DNA of 64,000 bases from an uncultured Clostridia bacterium (GCA_934130595.1 CAKOYF010000008.1:1-64000), one strand, 5' to 3'. Positions 54,583 through 63,836 are shown, counted from the stretch's first letter. Made by a program: numbers and translations. Notes: generated by a model not told the origin, from the letters alone.

Positions 54583-56346
54583 ATGTTAAAATTATTAAAA
54601 AACTTAAAGAAAAGAGATTGGATTTTGGCATTTTTCTGTATATTTTTTATAATAGGGCAAGTATGGCTTGAGTTAAAAATGCCAGATTATATGTCTGCAA
54701 TAACAAGATTAGTTCAGACAGAAGGTAGTCAGATGAGTGATATTATAACTAATGGTGCATATATGCTAGGATGTGCATTAGGAAGTTTAATACTTGCTGT
54801 ATTTGCAGGATACCTTGCATCTACAGTATCATCAGATTTTTCAATGATTACTAGAAAAAAGATTTTTGATAAAGTAGAAAATTTAAGTTTACAAGAAGTA
54901 AAACAATTTTCAACTAGTAGTTTAATTACAAGAACAACAAACGATATTACACAGATACAAATGGTAGTATCAATGGGATTACAACTTATGATAAAAGCTC
55001 CTGTAACTGCTGTATGGGCAGTATTAAAAATATTAAATAAAGGATGGCAATGGAGTTTAGCAACAGGTATTGCAGTTGTAATACTACTTACTGTTATTTC
55101 TATACTTACAGCAGTAGTTATTCCAAAATTTAAAGTTGTTCAAAAATTAATTGATAGAATAAATGGTGTAACACGTGAAAACTTAAATGGAATTAGAGTT
55201 GTAAGAGCTTTTAATGCAGAAGAATATCAAGAAGAAAAGTTTGAAAATGTAAATACAAAGCTTACTAATCAACAAATATTTAACCAAAAAGCTTTTGCCT
55301 TTTTACAACCAGTAATGAATATGGTTATGCATACATTAACACTTGCAATATACTTTATTGGTGCGTATTTGATACAAGCAGCTTTAATGTCACAAAAACT
55401 TACTTTGTTTAGTGATATGGTAGTATTTAGTTCATATTCAATGCAAGTAATAATGTCATTCTTAATGCTTGCAATGATATTTATGATGTTACCAAGAGCA
55501 GAAGTATCAGCAGAGCGTATTAATGAAGTTTTAGATACAGATATAAATATAAAAGATGGAAAAGTATCTAAAGGAAAAGCTGATCAAGAAGGCACAGTAG
55601 AATTTAAAAATGTATCTTTTAAATATTCAGACGCAGATGAGTACTTACTAAAAAATATTAGCTTTAAAGCAAATAAGGGAGAAACAATAGCATTTATTGG
55701 TTCTACAGGAAGTGGAAAATCTACTTTAATAAACCTAGTGCCTAGATTTTATGATGCAACTGATGGAGAAGTATTAGTAGATGGTGTAAACGTAAAAGAG
55801 TATAAGCTAGAAGAACTATATAATAAAATAGGATATGTACCACAAAAAGCTGTTATGTTCAATGGAACAGTTTCAAGCAACGTTTCATATGGAGATAATG
55901 GAAAAGGCAATAAATCAAGTAAGAATATTAAAGAGGCAATTAGAGTAGCACAAGCTACTGAATTTGTTGAAAAAATGGAGAACACTTATGATGCACATAT
56001 TGCTCAAGGTGGAACAAATGTATCTGGTGGACAAAAACAAAGACTTGCAATAGCAAGAGCAATAGCAAGAGATCCAGAAATATACATTTTTGACGATAGT
56101 TTCTCAGCACTAGATTATAAAACAGACGCAGTACTAAGAAAAGAGTTAAAAAAATATACTAAAGATGCAACATGTTTAATTGTAGCACAAAGAATAGGTA
56201 CAATTATGAATGCAGATAAAATAATAGTTTTAGATGAAGGTGTAGTAGCAGGAATAGGAACTCATAAAGAATTACTTAGAAACTGTGAAGTATACCAACA
56301 AATAGCTTTATCTCAATTAACAAAGGAGGAATTAGAAAATGGCTAA
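54583..56346 (+). CDS. ABC exporter half (degenerate-site subunit)
   Basis: A 587-residue exporter half with six membrane helices (residues about 15-310) and a C-terminal nucleotide-binding domain. Walker A is GSTGSGKST (Lys379). The signature is NVSGGQKQR. Walker B is IYIFDDS, with Asp505 in place of the catalytic Glu. This replacement is characteristic of one half of heterodimeric exporters such as BmrC, LmrC or TM287. Its Walker sites and the ISSGQ signature of the next protein would form the non-hydrolysing site. Last 8 bases overlap the second half gene. Confidence 0.9.
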   Translation: MLKLLKNLKKRDWILAFFCIFFIIGQVWLELKMPDYMSAITRLVQTEGSQMSDIITNGAYMLGCALGSLILAVFAGYLASTVSSDFSMITRKKIFDKVENLSLQEVKQFSTSSLITRTTNDITQIQMVVSMGLQLMIKAPVTAVWAVLKILNKGWQWSLATGIAVVILLTVISILTAVVIPKFKVVQKLIDRINGVTRENLNGIRVVRAFNAEEYQEEKFENVNTKLTNQQIFNQKAFAFLQPVMNMVMHTLTLAIYFIGAYLIQAALMSQKLTLFSDMVVFSSYSMQVIMSFLMLAMIFMMLPRAEVSAERINEVLDTDINIKDGKVSKGKADQEGTVEFKNVSFKYSDADEYLLKNISFKANKGETIAFIGSTGSGKSTLINLVPRFYDATDGEVLVDGVNVKEYKLEELYNKIGYVPQKAVMFNGTVSSNVSYGDNGKGNKSSKNIKEAIRVAQATEFVEKMENTYDAHIAQGGTNVSGGQKQRLAIARAIARDPEIYIFDDSFSALDYKTDAVLRKELKKYTKDATCLIVAQRIGTIMNADKIIVLDEGVVAGIGTHKELLRNCEVYQQIALSQLTKEELENG

Positions 56347-58720
56347 TCAAGAAAGAAACAGTACTAGACCTCAAAGACATGGACCAATGAGAGGACCAGG
56401 TGGCGGAATGGGTGCTCCAGGAGAAAAAGCTAAAGATTTTAATGGTGCTGTTAAAAGATTATTTAAAGAATTAAATAAATTTAAAGTATTAATGGCTGTT
56501 TCTTTAATTCTTGCAGCTGTAAGTGCAGTTATAACAATTCTTGCACCAGATAAGCTAACTAGTTTAACAGATAGTATATCTGAAGGACTTGTTGTTAATA
56601 AAGATGGTCTACAAGAGATAATAAGTGTATCATCAGAAGGCCTAAATCAAGAAAAACTTCAAAGCGTTATGCCACAAATACTTAATCTTAACATAGATAC
56701 GCAAAAAGTTATGCAAATAATGAGAAATGAAAGCATATCATTAGAAGATAAGCAAGCATTCCAAGAATTTATTAAAAGTATTTCACAAAGTAATGATAAT
56801 ATATTTAAAAAGATTGGAGAGTTGCCAGAAGATATATTAACTCAAATATTACCAGAATCTGAATACGAAAATATAACTGTAACAACACAAGATAAAATTG
56901 AACTTTTAAATGCTTTAAAAAGCGAAAATGCAGATAATATTAAAGATATAACTTTACCAGATAGTATTATTCAAATACTATTTAGTGATACTACTATAGA
57001 TAATGTAGAAGTATCTGCAAAAGATCAATATGAATTCTTAAAAATAGCAAGTTCTTTAGGAGAAAATGTTACTGCTAGCCAGTTATATGAAAAAATAGAT
57101 CAAATGCCAGCTAGTGTACAAGAAATAGTTAAACCTAATATGGATATTCAAAAAATAAGAAATATAGCTTTGGTATTACTATGCATGTATTTTGCAAGTG
57201 CTATGTTTGGATTTATCCAAGCTTTAGCAATGACAGATGTAGCAAACAAATTTGCTAAACAATTAAGAAGTAATATTTCTAAAAAAATAAATAAATTACC
57301 ACTTAGTTATTTTGATCAACATGAAACAGGAGATATATTATCTAGAGTCACAAATGATGTAGATACAATAGCTCAGTCAATGAACCAATCACTTGCATCA
57401 TTAGTTACTAGTACAGTACTATTTATAGGCTCTATAATTATGATGTTCTATACAAACTGGATATTAGCACTGACTGCAATAATATCAAGTTTAATTGGAT
57501 TTGTAGGAATGATATTTATACTAAATAAATCTCAAAAATACTTTACTGCAAGACAGGTAGAACTTGGAAACTTAAATGGACATATTGAAGAGATATATTC
57601 TGGTCTTAATGTTGTAAAAGTATATAATGGTAAAAAACAAGCTGATGAAGAATTTGATAAATTAAATAAAAAAGTATGTGATAGTAACAGAAAAAGCCAA
57701 TTCTTATCTGGTTTAATGCAACCACTTATGGGATTTATTGGTAACTTTGGATACGTAGCTGTTTGTATAGCTGGTGCTTTACTTACTATGAATGGAAATA
57801 TATCATTTGGTGTAATTATTGCATTTATTGTATATGTAAGATTATTTACAAATCCACTTTCTCAAATTGCACAAGCTATGACTTCATTACAATCAACAGC
57901 AGCTGCAAGTGAAAGAGTTTTTGAATTCTTAGATGAAAAAGAAATGTCAGATCAAAAAGATGCAACTAAAAAACTAGATAAATCAAAGGTAAAAGGAAAA
58001 ATAGAATTTGAAAATGTTGTATTCCAATATGACAATAACGATAAACCAACTATTAAGAATTTCACAGCAACAGCTTTACCTGGTCAAAAAGTAGCAATAG
58101 TTGGTCCAACTGGTGCTGGTAAAACAACAATGGTAAACCTACTTATGAAATTCTATGAAATAAATTCAGGAGATATAAAAATTGATGGAGTATCAACTAA
58201 AGATCTTACAAGAGAAAATATCCATGATTTATTTACAATGGTTTTACAAGATACATGGTTGTTTGAAGGAACAATAAAAGAAAACATTATATACAATAGA
58301 AAAAATATAACAGATAAACAAATTGTTGAAGTTTGTAAAGATGTTGGAATAAATCATTTCATTAAGACATTACCAAATGGATATGATTCAAAATTAAATG
58401 AAAATGATGGAATTTCATCAGGACAGAGACAATTATTAACAATTGCTAGAGGAATGCTTGATGATGCACCTTTCTTAATACTAGATGAGGCAACATCAAA
58501 CGTTGATACAAGAACTGAAGAATTAGTTCAAAAGGCAATGGATAAATTGACAGAAGGTAGAACTTCATTTATAATTGCTCACAGATTATCTACAATAAAG
58601 AATGCAGATTTAATTCTTGTTATGAAAGAAGGAAATATAATAGAGCAAGGAAACCATGAACAACTTATGGCTAAAAATGGAGCATATGCTGAGTTATACA
58701 ATTCTCAATTTGAATTATAA
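56339..58720 (+). CDS. ABC exporter half with large extracellular insert (active-site subunit)
   Basis: A 793-residue exporter half. The Gly/Pro-rich cytoplasmic start (about 40 residues) is followed by TM1, a 200-residue insert between TM1 and TM2 (about 72-275) that is probably outside, and the remaining helices. NBD: Walker A GPTGAGKTT (Lys595), signature ISSGQRQ (692-696, the second position Ser instead of Gly), Walker B ILDEATS with Glu717. Glu plus the partner's LSGGQ-type signature makes the hydrolysing site. The inserted domain is a feature of some clostridial/streptococcal-type ABC exporters. Drug or peptide export is the likely role. Confidence 0.88.
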   Translation: MANQERNSTRPQRHGPMRGPGGGMGAPGEKAKDFNGAVKRLFKELNKFKVLMAVSLILAAVSAVITILAPDKLTSLTDSISEGLVVNKDGLQEIISVSSEGLNQEKLQSVMPQILNLNIDTQKVMQIMRNESISLEDKQAFQEFIKSISQSNDNIFKKIGELPEDILTQILPESEYENITVTTQDKIELLNALKSENADNIKDITLPDSIIQILFSDTTIDNVEVSAKDQYEFLKIASSLGENVTASQLYEKIDQMPASVQEIVKPNMDIQKIRNIALVLLCMYFASAMFGFIQALAMTDVANKFAKQLRSNISKKINKLPLSYFDQHETGDILSRVTNDVDTIAQSMNQSLASLVTSTVLFIGSIIMMFYTNWILALTAIISSLIGFVGMIFILNKSQKYFTARQVELGNLNGHIEEIYSGLNVVKVYNGKKQADEEFDKLNKKVCDSNRKSQFLSGLMQPLMGFIGNFGYVAVCIAGALLTMNGNISFGVIIAFIVYVRLFTNPLSQIAQAMTSLQSTAAASERVFEFLDEKEMSDQKDATKKLDKSKVKGKIEFENVVFQYDNNDKPTIKNFTATALPGQKVAIVGPTGAGKTTMVNLLMKFYEINSGDIKIDGVSTKDLTRENIHDLFTMVLQDTWLFEGTIKENIIYNRKNITDKQIVEVCKDVGINHFIKTLPNGYDSKLNENDGISSGQRQLLTIARGMLDDAPFLILDEATSNVDTRTEELVQKAMDKLTEGRTSFIIAHRLSTIKNADLILVMKEGNIIEQGNHEQLMAKNGAYAELYNSQFEL

Positions 58721-58730
58721 TATATTATTA

Positions 58731-58768
58731 AAAAAGTAGCACTTATATTAGAAAGTGCTACTTTTTTT
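58731..58768 (+). terminator. Terminator of the exporter operon
   Basis: Stem AAAAAGTAGCACTT / AAGTGCTACTTTTT with an 8-base loop; T-rich right arm. Confidence 0.92.
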
Positions 58769-58789
58769 GTGTAAGTTTTGTGAACTTCA

Positions 58790-58818
58790 TTGACTACTTA
58801 TGTAAACTATGGTAAAAT
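58790..58818 (+). promoter_or_regulatory. Promoter for the compositionally odd gene
   Basis: TTGACT (58790-58795), 17-base spacer, TAAAAT (58813-58818). Confidence 0.6.
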
Positions 58819-58882
58819 GCAATCAGGCTTTGGTTGAATAGTATGATTTATAATTAGATTATATGTAAGGAGGAATATGCTA

Positions 58883-59482
58883 ATGAAGAAAGTCAGAATC
58901 GAACAAGGAAGCTTAATTGCCTATATTGAACACTCTGATGTTGAACTTTTAGTAGATACTAAGGAGGTAGTTCCAAAAACTTTTTGGGAGGAGGAATCCA
59001 TGAAAAATGGAGGCTGTGATCAAGACGGATATTATCGTATATCCAATTTGAGTAATGTAAATTACATCAAGTCATCACCGTTTATTCCAAATGTGGATTA
59101 TCTTTCTAAGCTTAGCAGGCAGGAAGTCGCAAGAATGGCTCATGAAGCCGCGTCTAACAACAGGAAACTAGTTGAGATACTAGGTAAACTGTACTCTAGG
59201 ATTTCACTAGAAGATAATGAGGTAAAAGCCTTAGAGGACAATGTGGCGTTAAGAGATGACGTTACAAGTGAGTTACAAAAGAAAGCTTTTGTGACAGACG
59301 ATTTTTCTCAGGAGGCAAGATTTTTAGCTGTTGAAGAGGCAGTCATAAGACAGTCTAAGCACTATGAAGAAAGCTTGAGTGAGTATTTGAAAACACTTGC
59401 TCCAAAGAGTAAGGAGGATGAGCCTAAAAAACTCACTAAGAAAAGAAGATCTTTAAGGAGTCTGTTCAAATTAGACAAGTAA
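58883..59482 (+). CDS. Unknown protein with atypical base composition
   Basis: A 199-residue protein I do not recognise. It starts as a mixed strand/helix domain with KVRIEQGSLIAYIEH, has a Tyr/Ser-rich segment around residues 45-70 (YYRISNLSNVNYIK), then long helices with SRQEVARMAHEAA, and ends very basic (KKLTKKRRSLRSL). Codon choice is unlike the neighbours: AGG, CAG, GTC, GCC and GCG are frequent. Bases 59101-59160 contain 29 G or C, higher than usual here. It therefore may be recently acquired or under special codon selection. ATG 58883 is nine bases after AAGGAGGA; ATG 58877 is only three. It has its own promoter and terminator. Confidence 0.55.
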   Translation: MKKVRIEQGSLIAYIEHSDVELLVDTKEVVPKTFWEEESMKNGGCDQDGYYRISNLSNVNYIKSSPFIPNVDYLSKLSRQEVARMAHEAASNNRKLVEILGKLYSRISLEDNEVKALEDNVALRDDVTSELQKKAFVTDDFSQEARFLAVEEAVIRQSKHYEESLSEYLKTLAPKSKEDEPKKLTKKRRSLRSLFKLDK

Positions 59483-59502
59483 GCAAAACTTGTAAACCCA
59501 CA

Positions 59503-59533
59503 AAAGAGAGAAATTAATTTTTCTCTCTTTATT
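59503..59533 (+). terminator. Terminator after the odd gene
   Basis: Stem AAAGAGAGAAA / TTTCTCTCTTT; T tract weak. Confidence 0.65.
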
Positions 59534-59582
59534 CACGTAAAATTTAACTTATACATATAATGATAAAAGGAGGTAACATTAT

Positions 59583-60074
59583 ATGTATAATGAATATAAT
59601 AAATATGGATATTATTATGGATATCCAAGATGTAATAGAAATAATACTGTTGTAGACGATGAACTAATATCTTTAGATAAAGCTGTTGAGGGAATTTTAA
59701 ACTCAATTAAAAACGAAAAAGAGGATGAGGTGTTTTACACTAATCTAATAGAAATGGCACCAGATGATGCTAAAGATATTATATCAAGTATTAGAGATGA
59801 TGAGACAAGACATAATGAAATACTAAGATTTGTATATAGTAATATAACAGGAGAAGTTGCTAAAAATAGTGATGAAAATGTTCAGAAGCAAGAAATGACA
59901 TATGCAGAAGGATTAGAAAAGGCATTTTTTGATGAGATAGCAGCTGTGAAAAAATATAGAAGAATAATGGGCGCTATGCCAAATACTAAACTACATACAT
60001 TATTAATGTCAATCATGACAGATGAATTACGTCATGCATCACTATATAACTATTTAATACATAAAAATCATTAA
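59583..60074 (+). CDS. Ferritin-like di-iron protein
   Basis: A 163-residue four-helix protein with two ExxH motifs (ETRH, Glu74-His77; ELRH, Glu148-His151) and additional Glu at about 47-49 and 118, the four-helix di-iron pattern of rubrerythrin and ferritin-like proteins. There is no rubredoxin domain. The N-terminal 20 residues are Tyr/Asn-rich and may be disordered. Members handle iron or peroxide in anaerobes; exact role unknown. RBS AAAGGAGGT. Confidence 0.75.
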   Translation: MYNEYNKYGYYYGYPRCNRNNTVVDDELISLDKAVEGILNSIKNEKEDEVFYTNLIEMAPDDAKDIISSIRDDETRHNEILRFVYSNITGEVAKNSDENVQKQEMTYAEGLEKAFFDEIAAVKKYRRIMGAMPNTKLHTLLMSIMTDELRHASLYNYLIHKNH

Positions 60075-60082
60075 AAAATAAT

Positions 60083-60145
60083 AAGATAGAAACAAGTAAA
60101 GTAGCAAAATGTCGCTTTATATGTTTCTGTCTTTGTTTTTATTTA
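60083..60145 (+). terminator. Long hairpin terminator after the ferritin-like gene
   Basis: Imperfect long stem AAGATAGAAACA... / ...TGTTTCTGTCTT with an inner TAAAG / CTTTA pairing, then GTTTTT. Ends close to the -35 of the thioredoxin promoter. Confidence 0.8.
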
Positions 60146-60170
60146 CAAAGATTATTTGATGTTATATAAT
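60142..60170 (+). promoter_or_regulatory. Promoter of the thioredoxin operon
   Basis: TTTACA (60142-60147), 17-base spacer, TATAAT (60165-60170). Confidence 0.6.
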
Positions 60171-60202
60171 AATGTATAGCAATTAACAGAGGAGGAAGTA
60201 GA

Positions 60203-60520
60203 ATGTTAAGACATGCAAATGAAGAAGATTTTAATAAAAAATTAGATGAATCAAGTAAAGTTGTATTAGTAGATTTTTTTGCAACTTGGTGTGGACCATG
60301 TCAAATGTTATCACCAATACTAGAAAAAATCTCAAACTCAAGAGTAGATTTTGATATAATAAAAGTAGATGTTGATGAAGCAAGAAAACTAGCTGAAAAA
60401 CTAGGCATTGAAGTTGTTCCAACAATGTTTATATATAAAGATAAAAAGCCTGTAAGAAAAATTGAGGGTGTATTAGATGAAAATGAAATAATAAATATTA
60501 TGGGTGAATATATAGATTAG
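60203..60520 (+). CDS. trxA: Thioredoxin
   Basis: A 105-residue thioredoxin with FFATWCGPCQ (Cys30, Cys33), the cis-Pro in VVPTMF, and the usual five-strand order. It reduces protein disulfides in the cytoplasm. The next gene encodes a small ferredoxin:thioredoxin-reductase-like protein, so in this organism the thioredoxin may be reduced by ferredoxin and not NADPH. RBS GAGGAGG. Confidence 0.95.
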   Translation: MLRHANEEDFNKKLDESSKVVLVDFFATWCGPCQMLSPILEKISNSRVDFDIIKVDVDEARKLAEKLGIEVVPTMFIYKDKKPVRKIEGVLDENEIINIMGEYID

Positions 60521-60533
60521 GGAGTAGATGCAC

Positions 60534-60731
60534 ATGAAAGGATACATAGTAAATCCAGATAAGAAATATGTTGAAAAAATAATAGAGGGAATTTATAGAA
60601 AAGATGGACATTGTCCATGTAGAATAAATGTAGATGATACAACATTGTGTCCATGTGACGAATTTATAGAAAAAAAGATATGTAGATGTAAATTATATGT
60701 TCCTATAGATAAAGATTATGTAACAAAATAG
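60534..60731 (+). CDS. Ferredoxin:thioredoxin reductase catalytic-subunit-like protein
   Basis: A 65-residue protein with three Cys-x-Cys pairs: CPC (27-29), CPC (39-41) and CRC (50-52). In the plant and cyanobacterial FTR catalytic chain the same order carries a 4Fe-4S cluster plus the active disulfide, with 16 residues between the first two pairs and 8 between the last two. Here the spacings are 9 and 8, so the first loop is shortened. It sits 13 bases after trxA, its probable substrate. ATG 60534 is nine bases after TAGGGAG; ATG 60528 is only three. Confidence 0.8.
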   Translation: MKGYIVNPDKKYVEKIIEGIYRKDGHCPCRINVDDTTLCPCDEFIEKKICRCKLYVPIDKDYVTK

Positions 60732-60780
60732 TAGAAAAATGATGAAAAATGTGTATAAAAACAATTTATCAATATAAGTG

Positions 60781-60809
60781 TTGAATATTTTTAATTGATG
60801 TGATACACT
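60781..60809 (+). promoter_or_regulatory. Promoter for the coiled-coil pair
   Basis: TTGAAT (60781-60786), 17-base spacer, TACACT (60804-60809). Confidence 0.5.
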
Positions 60810-60831
60810 CTTGTGTATAAGAGGTGTTTAT

Positions 60832-61623
60832 ATGCGTTTATATAATCTTGATGATAAAATTACGAATAAGTCATACGAAGTATTAAATAGTCATATAGAA
60901 GATCAAAGACAAATCGACACAATAAGAGTAAGTGAGATAAGAAACCAGTGCAAAGATATATTACAAAGACATGGAATTTTTGAAGATAGAAAAAATGGTG
61001 CAATATATCAAGCTATGGAAAAAGAACTAGGAAATCTTGAAAGAAATATAGATTACTTTAATGAATACTATTTTGAGGAATTTACTAAAAGTAGAATAGA
61101 TTTGGGTATTGAAAATATAACATCTAAGATAGATAGTCTAGAGCAAAATATAGAATTTGTATATGAAGATGATACTAATAAATATAATAAGGCAAATAGT
61201 GAACAAAATATAAAAAATATGCTATTTACATTTTTTGAGAGTTATAAAAATAACACTATAAATCTACTTTTAAAGTCTGGATATAGTCCTAATATGGTTG
61301 AAGATATAGAAGAAGATATATTAGAATATGTTACTTCAAAATCTTCTGATGTATTAACTGAAAAAATATCTAGAGATAGAATAAAAACATTAGATTCACT
61401 AAGTAAAGGGTTAAATGAGATTTCTGTTAGTGCAATTAATGAAGCAGAAGCAAGATTTTATTGTGAGTTAAATGGACAAGTATTTGATGATTTAAAAGAA
61501 AAAAGAGATAGTATACGAAAAAAAGCGCAAAGACTTGAAGAAATAAGAATGCAGATATCAAGTTTAGATTTAAAAGCAAATGAGTTAACAAAAGTTTCAA
61601 ATGATGAAAGGATACTTTTATAG
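60832..61623 (+). CDS. Unknown coiled-coil protein
   Basis: A 263-residue, mainly helical, charged cytoplasmic protein with no motif I recognise. It contains several predicted coiled-coil stretches (residues about 55-110 and 225-255) and a segment with Ser/Asp-rich turns in between. The start ATG 60832 follows AGAGGTG five bases before; the in-frame TTG at 60811 has none. It is followed nine bases later by a small protein like the one at 2391, so the two probably act together. Confidence 0.55.
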   Translation: MRLYNLDDKITNKSYEVLNSHIEDQRQIDTIRVSEIRNQCKDILQRHGIFEDRKNGAIYQAMEKELGNLERNIDYFNEYYFEEFTKSRIDLGIENITSKIDSLEQNIEFVYEDDTNKYNKANSEQNIKNMLFTFFESYKNNTINLLLKSGYSPNMVEDIEEDILEYVTSKSSDVLTEKISRDRIKTLDSLSKGLNEISVSAINEAEARFYCELNGQVFDDLKEKRDSIRKKAQRLEEIRMQISSLDLKANELTKVSNDERILL

Positions 61624-61632
61624 GTGGCTATG

Positions 61633-61992
61633 ATGAAAAACACAAGGAGTTTGGCAGTTGTATCTGAAGAAAGCCTTATAACTAAAATTATTAGAAGTCT
61701 TAAGAATTTCTTAAATATAAAAAAAGAAAGTAAAGAAGAAAATACCAATAGAAGAGCAACAGTAATAAAAACTGAAAAAATTGAAAGAAGAGCTTCTAAA
61801 AATATTACATTGAATGATTTAAATAATCTAGAAAATAATATATCTAAAAATATCGATTACATAAATGAACTTGATGAAGATGAGCTAGATTCATTAGATG
61901 AGTATTATGACTTTAGAATAAATGAGTTAGAATCAATTTTAAATGATAAAAAATCAAAGTATTTTAAGTTAATTTCTTCTAGGAGAATATAG
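61633..61992 (+). CDS. Small basic/helical protein like the one at 2391
   Basis: A 119-residue protein with an N-terminal amphipathic stretch (LITKIIRSLKNFLNIK) and a basic segment, then a helical C-terminus with INELDEDELDSLDEYY. The same two-part plan is present in the protein at 2391 (LKKLFQGFFNIK... then IENMNEDQ). Weak family resemblance also to C1 and C2. ATG 61633 fits the AGGTGG site at 61622; a GTG at 61624 and ATG at 61630 are too close. Unassigned. Confidence 0.5.
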   Translation: MKNTRSLAVVSEESLITKIIRSLKNFLNIKKESKEENTNRRATVIKTEKIERRASKNITLNDLNNLENNISKNIDYINELDEDELDSLDEYYDFRINELESILNDKKSKYFKLISSRRI

Positions 61993-61994
61993 GT

Positions 61995-62027
61995 AAAAAT
62001 ACCATACATTTTGTATGGTATTTTTTC
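61995..62027 (+). terminator. Terminator after the coiled-coil pair
   Basis: Perfect stem AAATACCATACA / TGTATGGTATTT with a 3- or 4-base loop and T run. Confidence 0.92.
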
Positions 62028-62118
62028 GGTTACACTTTATCATAAATAGATTAAAATTATATTACAAAGTAGAAATTAATATTGCGTTTATGCTATAATC
62101 AAATCAAGAGGTGTTAGT

Positions 62119-62751
62119 ATGATAGAAGATTTTAAAGTGTTATGCCATAGTGCAATAAGGATAGCAGCAGACAACAAAGTAATATATATAGACCCTTTTG
62201 GTATAGATGAAGAATACAATGATGCAGACTACATCTGTATAACACATGCGCATTATGATCATTTTTCACCAGATGATATTTTAAAAGTTAAAAATGATAA
62301 TAGCATTATTCTTATAACTGAAGATATATATGTAAATGTGTTAAAAATGGGATTTAAGGAAAATAAGATAGTTATTGTAGATCCTGGAAAAAAATATAAT
62401 ATAAATGGATTATATGTAGAGACTATAAATGCATATAATATTGGAAAAACTTTTCATCCGAAAGAAAATGGTTGGGTAGGATATATTTTAAATTTTGAAT
62501 ATGAAAGAGTATATATTGCAGGAGACACAGATATAACACCAGAGGCGTTAAAAGTTAAATGTGACTTAGCTTTTTTGCCAGTTGGAGGAACATATACAAT
62601 GGATTATGCAGAGGCAGCTAAACTTGCAAACGCTATAGAACCAACAATTGTTGTACCAATTCATTATGGAAAAATTGTTGGAACACAACAAGATGCTAGA
62701 AACTTTAAATGCCTATTAAATAATAAGATAGAATGTAGAATAATGATATAA
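62119..62751 (+). CDS. Metallo-beta-lactamase-fold metal-dependent hydrolase
   Basis: A 210-residue MBL-fold protein. The metal motif HAHYDH (HxHxDH) is near residue 47. A second Asp is in YIAGDTD and a further His in VVPIHYG, matching the L-ascorbate 6-phosphate lactonase/UPF0173-like group of small stand-alone hydrolases. The reaction is unknown. RBS AGAGGTG. It is probably co-transcribed with the membrane gene 13 bases downstream. Confidence 0.8.
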   Translation: MIEDFKVLCHSAIRIAADNKVIYIDPFGIDEEYNDADYICITHAHYDHFSPDDILKVKNDNSIILITEDIYVNVLKMGFKENKIVIVDPGKKYNINGLYVETINAYNIGKTFHPKENGWVGYILNFEYERVYIAGDTDITPEALKVKCDLAFLPVGGTYTMDYAEAAKLANAIEPTIVVPIHYGKIVGTQQDARNFKCLLNNKIECRIMI

Positions 62752-62763
62752 TGGAGGTATTAT

Positions 62764-63798
62764 ATGTTTTATAATCAAGAAGATGAAGAAAATTTTTTAT
62801 CAGATAAAAAAGTAGGAGAAGCTAGTAATTCAGATGTTCCTAGAAGAAGAGGAGGAGCATATCAGGAAAAAGTTATTGTAGAAGAAAAACCAGAGCCACA
62901 ACAAGTAGAACAAGAAGAAAGTGAGTCTAATGTGTTTGGAACAGTAGTATTAGTTATAGCTTTAGTGGTGGTAATAATTGCAGCAATTATACTTTTTAAA
63001 GTTTTTACATCAAGTGGTAATGAAAATAACAATAGTAATTCTTCAAATAATCAATCACAAAGTACAACAAAAGATAATGGCTCAAGTGGAAAAAATAACT
63101 CAGGCTCTGATAGTCTTGCAATATCTAGCCTAAGTGATATGTACAATGCATATGATGTTAGTATAAAAAGTGTTGTGCATGTAAAAGGCGGCAATTTTTA
63201 TAATAACAATGAAAAAATAAAAGGCGATAAAGCTTATGTAGAATATAAACAAATATCTGGACTAAAAGATAAATCTAAAGAAGAAAAGATAAATGAAAAA
63301 CTAAAATCATTAGTAGTAGACCTTTATGATAAAAACTATCTAGGAGATAAAGACACTTTATTTATAGATGTACATACAAAACTAAGTGTTAACTTTAATA
63401 CACTTTCATATTTAGTTATTAAAACATATGAAGACATTGATGGTAATAGAAAAGACGAAAAGGTTATAGGATATAATATAAGATTAGATAATTTAGAAGA
63501 AATAAAATTTGAAGATTTATTTACAGATAATGCTAATATAAAAGAAATGTATTCGAGCTATGTTAAAGGCAAAGTGTCAGCTTTCTATTTTGATCCAAAA
63601 ACAATATATGTATATGATAGCAGTATGAATGAAAGCAAGATAGATATGTCTAAAAATTATACTAAGATTGCAATATACAACAGATATAAAGATGATACAA
63701 ATGTATTTACATCTGCAGCAAAAACTCAAAAAGTCTTTACAATACTAAATACAACAGTAAGTGAAGAAACTCCAGATAGAGATTTTGAACAAAATTAG
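62764..63798 (+). CDS. Membrane protein with RsiV/DUF3298-like outside domain
   Basis: A 344-residue protein. A polar cytoplasmic N-terminus (about 55 residues with Arg/Pro-rich part) is followed by one membrane helix (about 57-82), a Ser/Asn/Gly-rich low-complexity linker (about 86-120) and an outside domain with QISGLKDKSKEEKINEKL and LSYLVIKTYEDIDGNRKDEKVIGYNI. These match the DUF3298/DUF4163 domain seen in anti-sigma factor RsiV and deacetylase PdaC. A regulatory or peptidoglycan-binding role is possible. No sigma factor gene is next to it. Confidence 0.65.
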   Translation: MFYNQEDEENFLSDKKVGEASNSDVPRRRGGAYQEKVIVEEKPEPQQVEQEESESNVFGTVVLVIALVVVIIAAIILFKVFTSSGNENNNSNSSNNQSQSTTKDNGSSGKNNSGSDSLAISSLSDMYNAYDVSIKSVVHVKGGNFYNNNEKIKGDKAYVEYKQISGLKDKSKEEKINEKLKSLVVDLYDKNYLGDKDTLFIDVHTKLSVNFNTLSYLVIKTYEDIDGNRKDEKVIGYNIRLDNLEEIKFEDLFTDNANIKEMYSSYVKGKVSAFYFDPKTIYVYDSSMNESKIDMSKNYTKIAIYNRYKDDTNVFTSAAKTQKVFTILNTTVSEETPDRDFEQN

Positions 63799-63836
63799 AA
63801 TGATACTAAAAAAATTACCTTAATTTATATTTTTTA

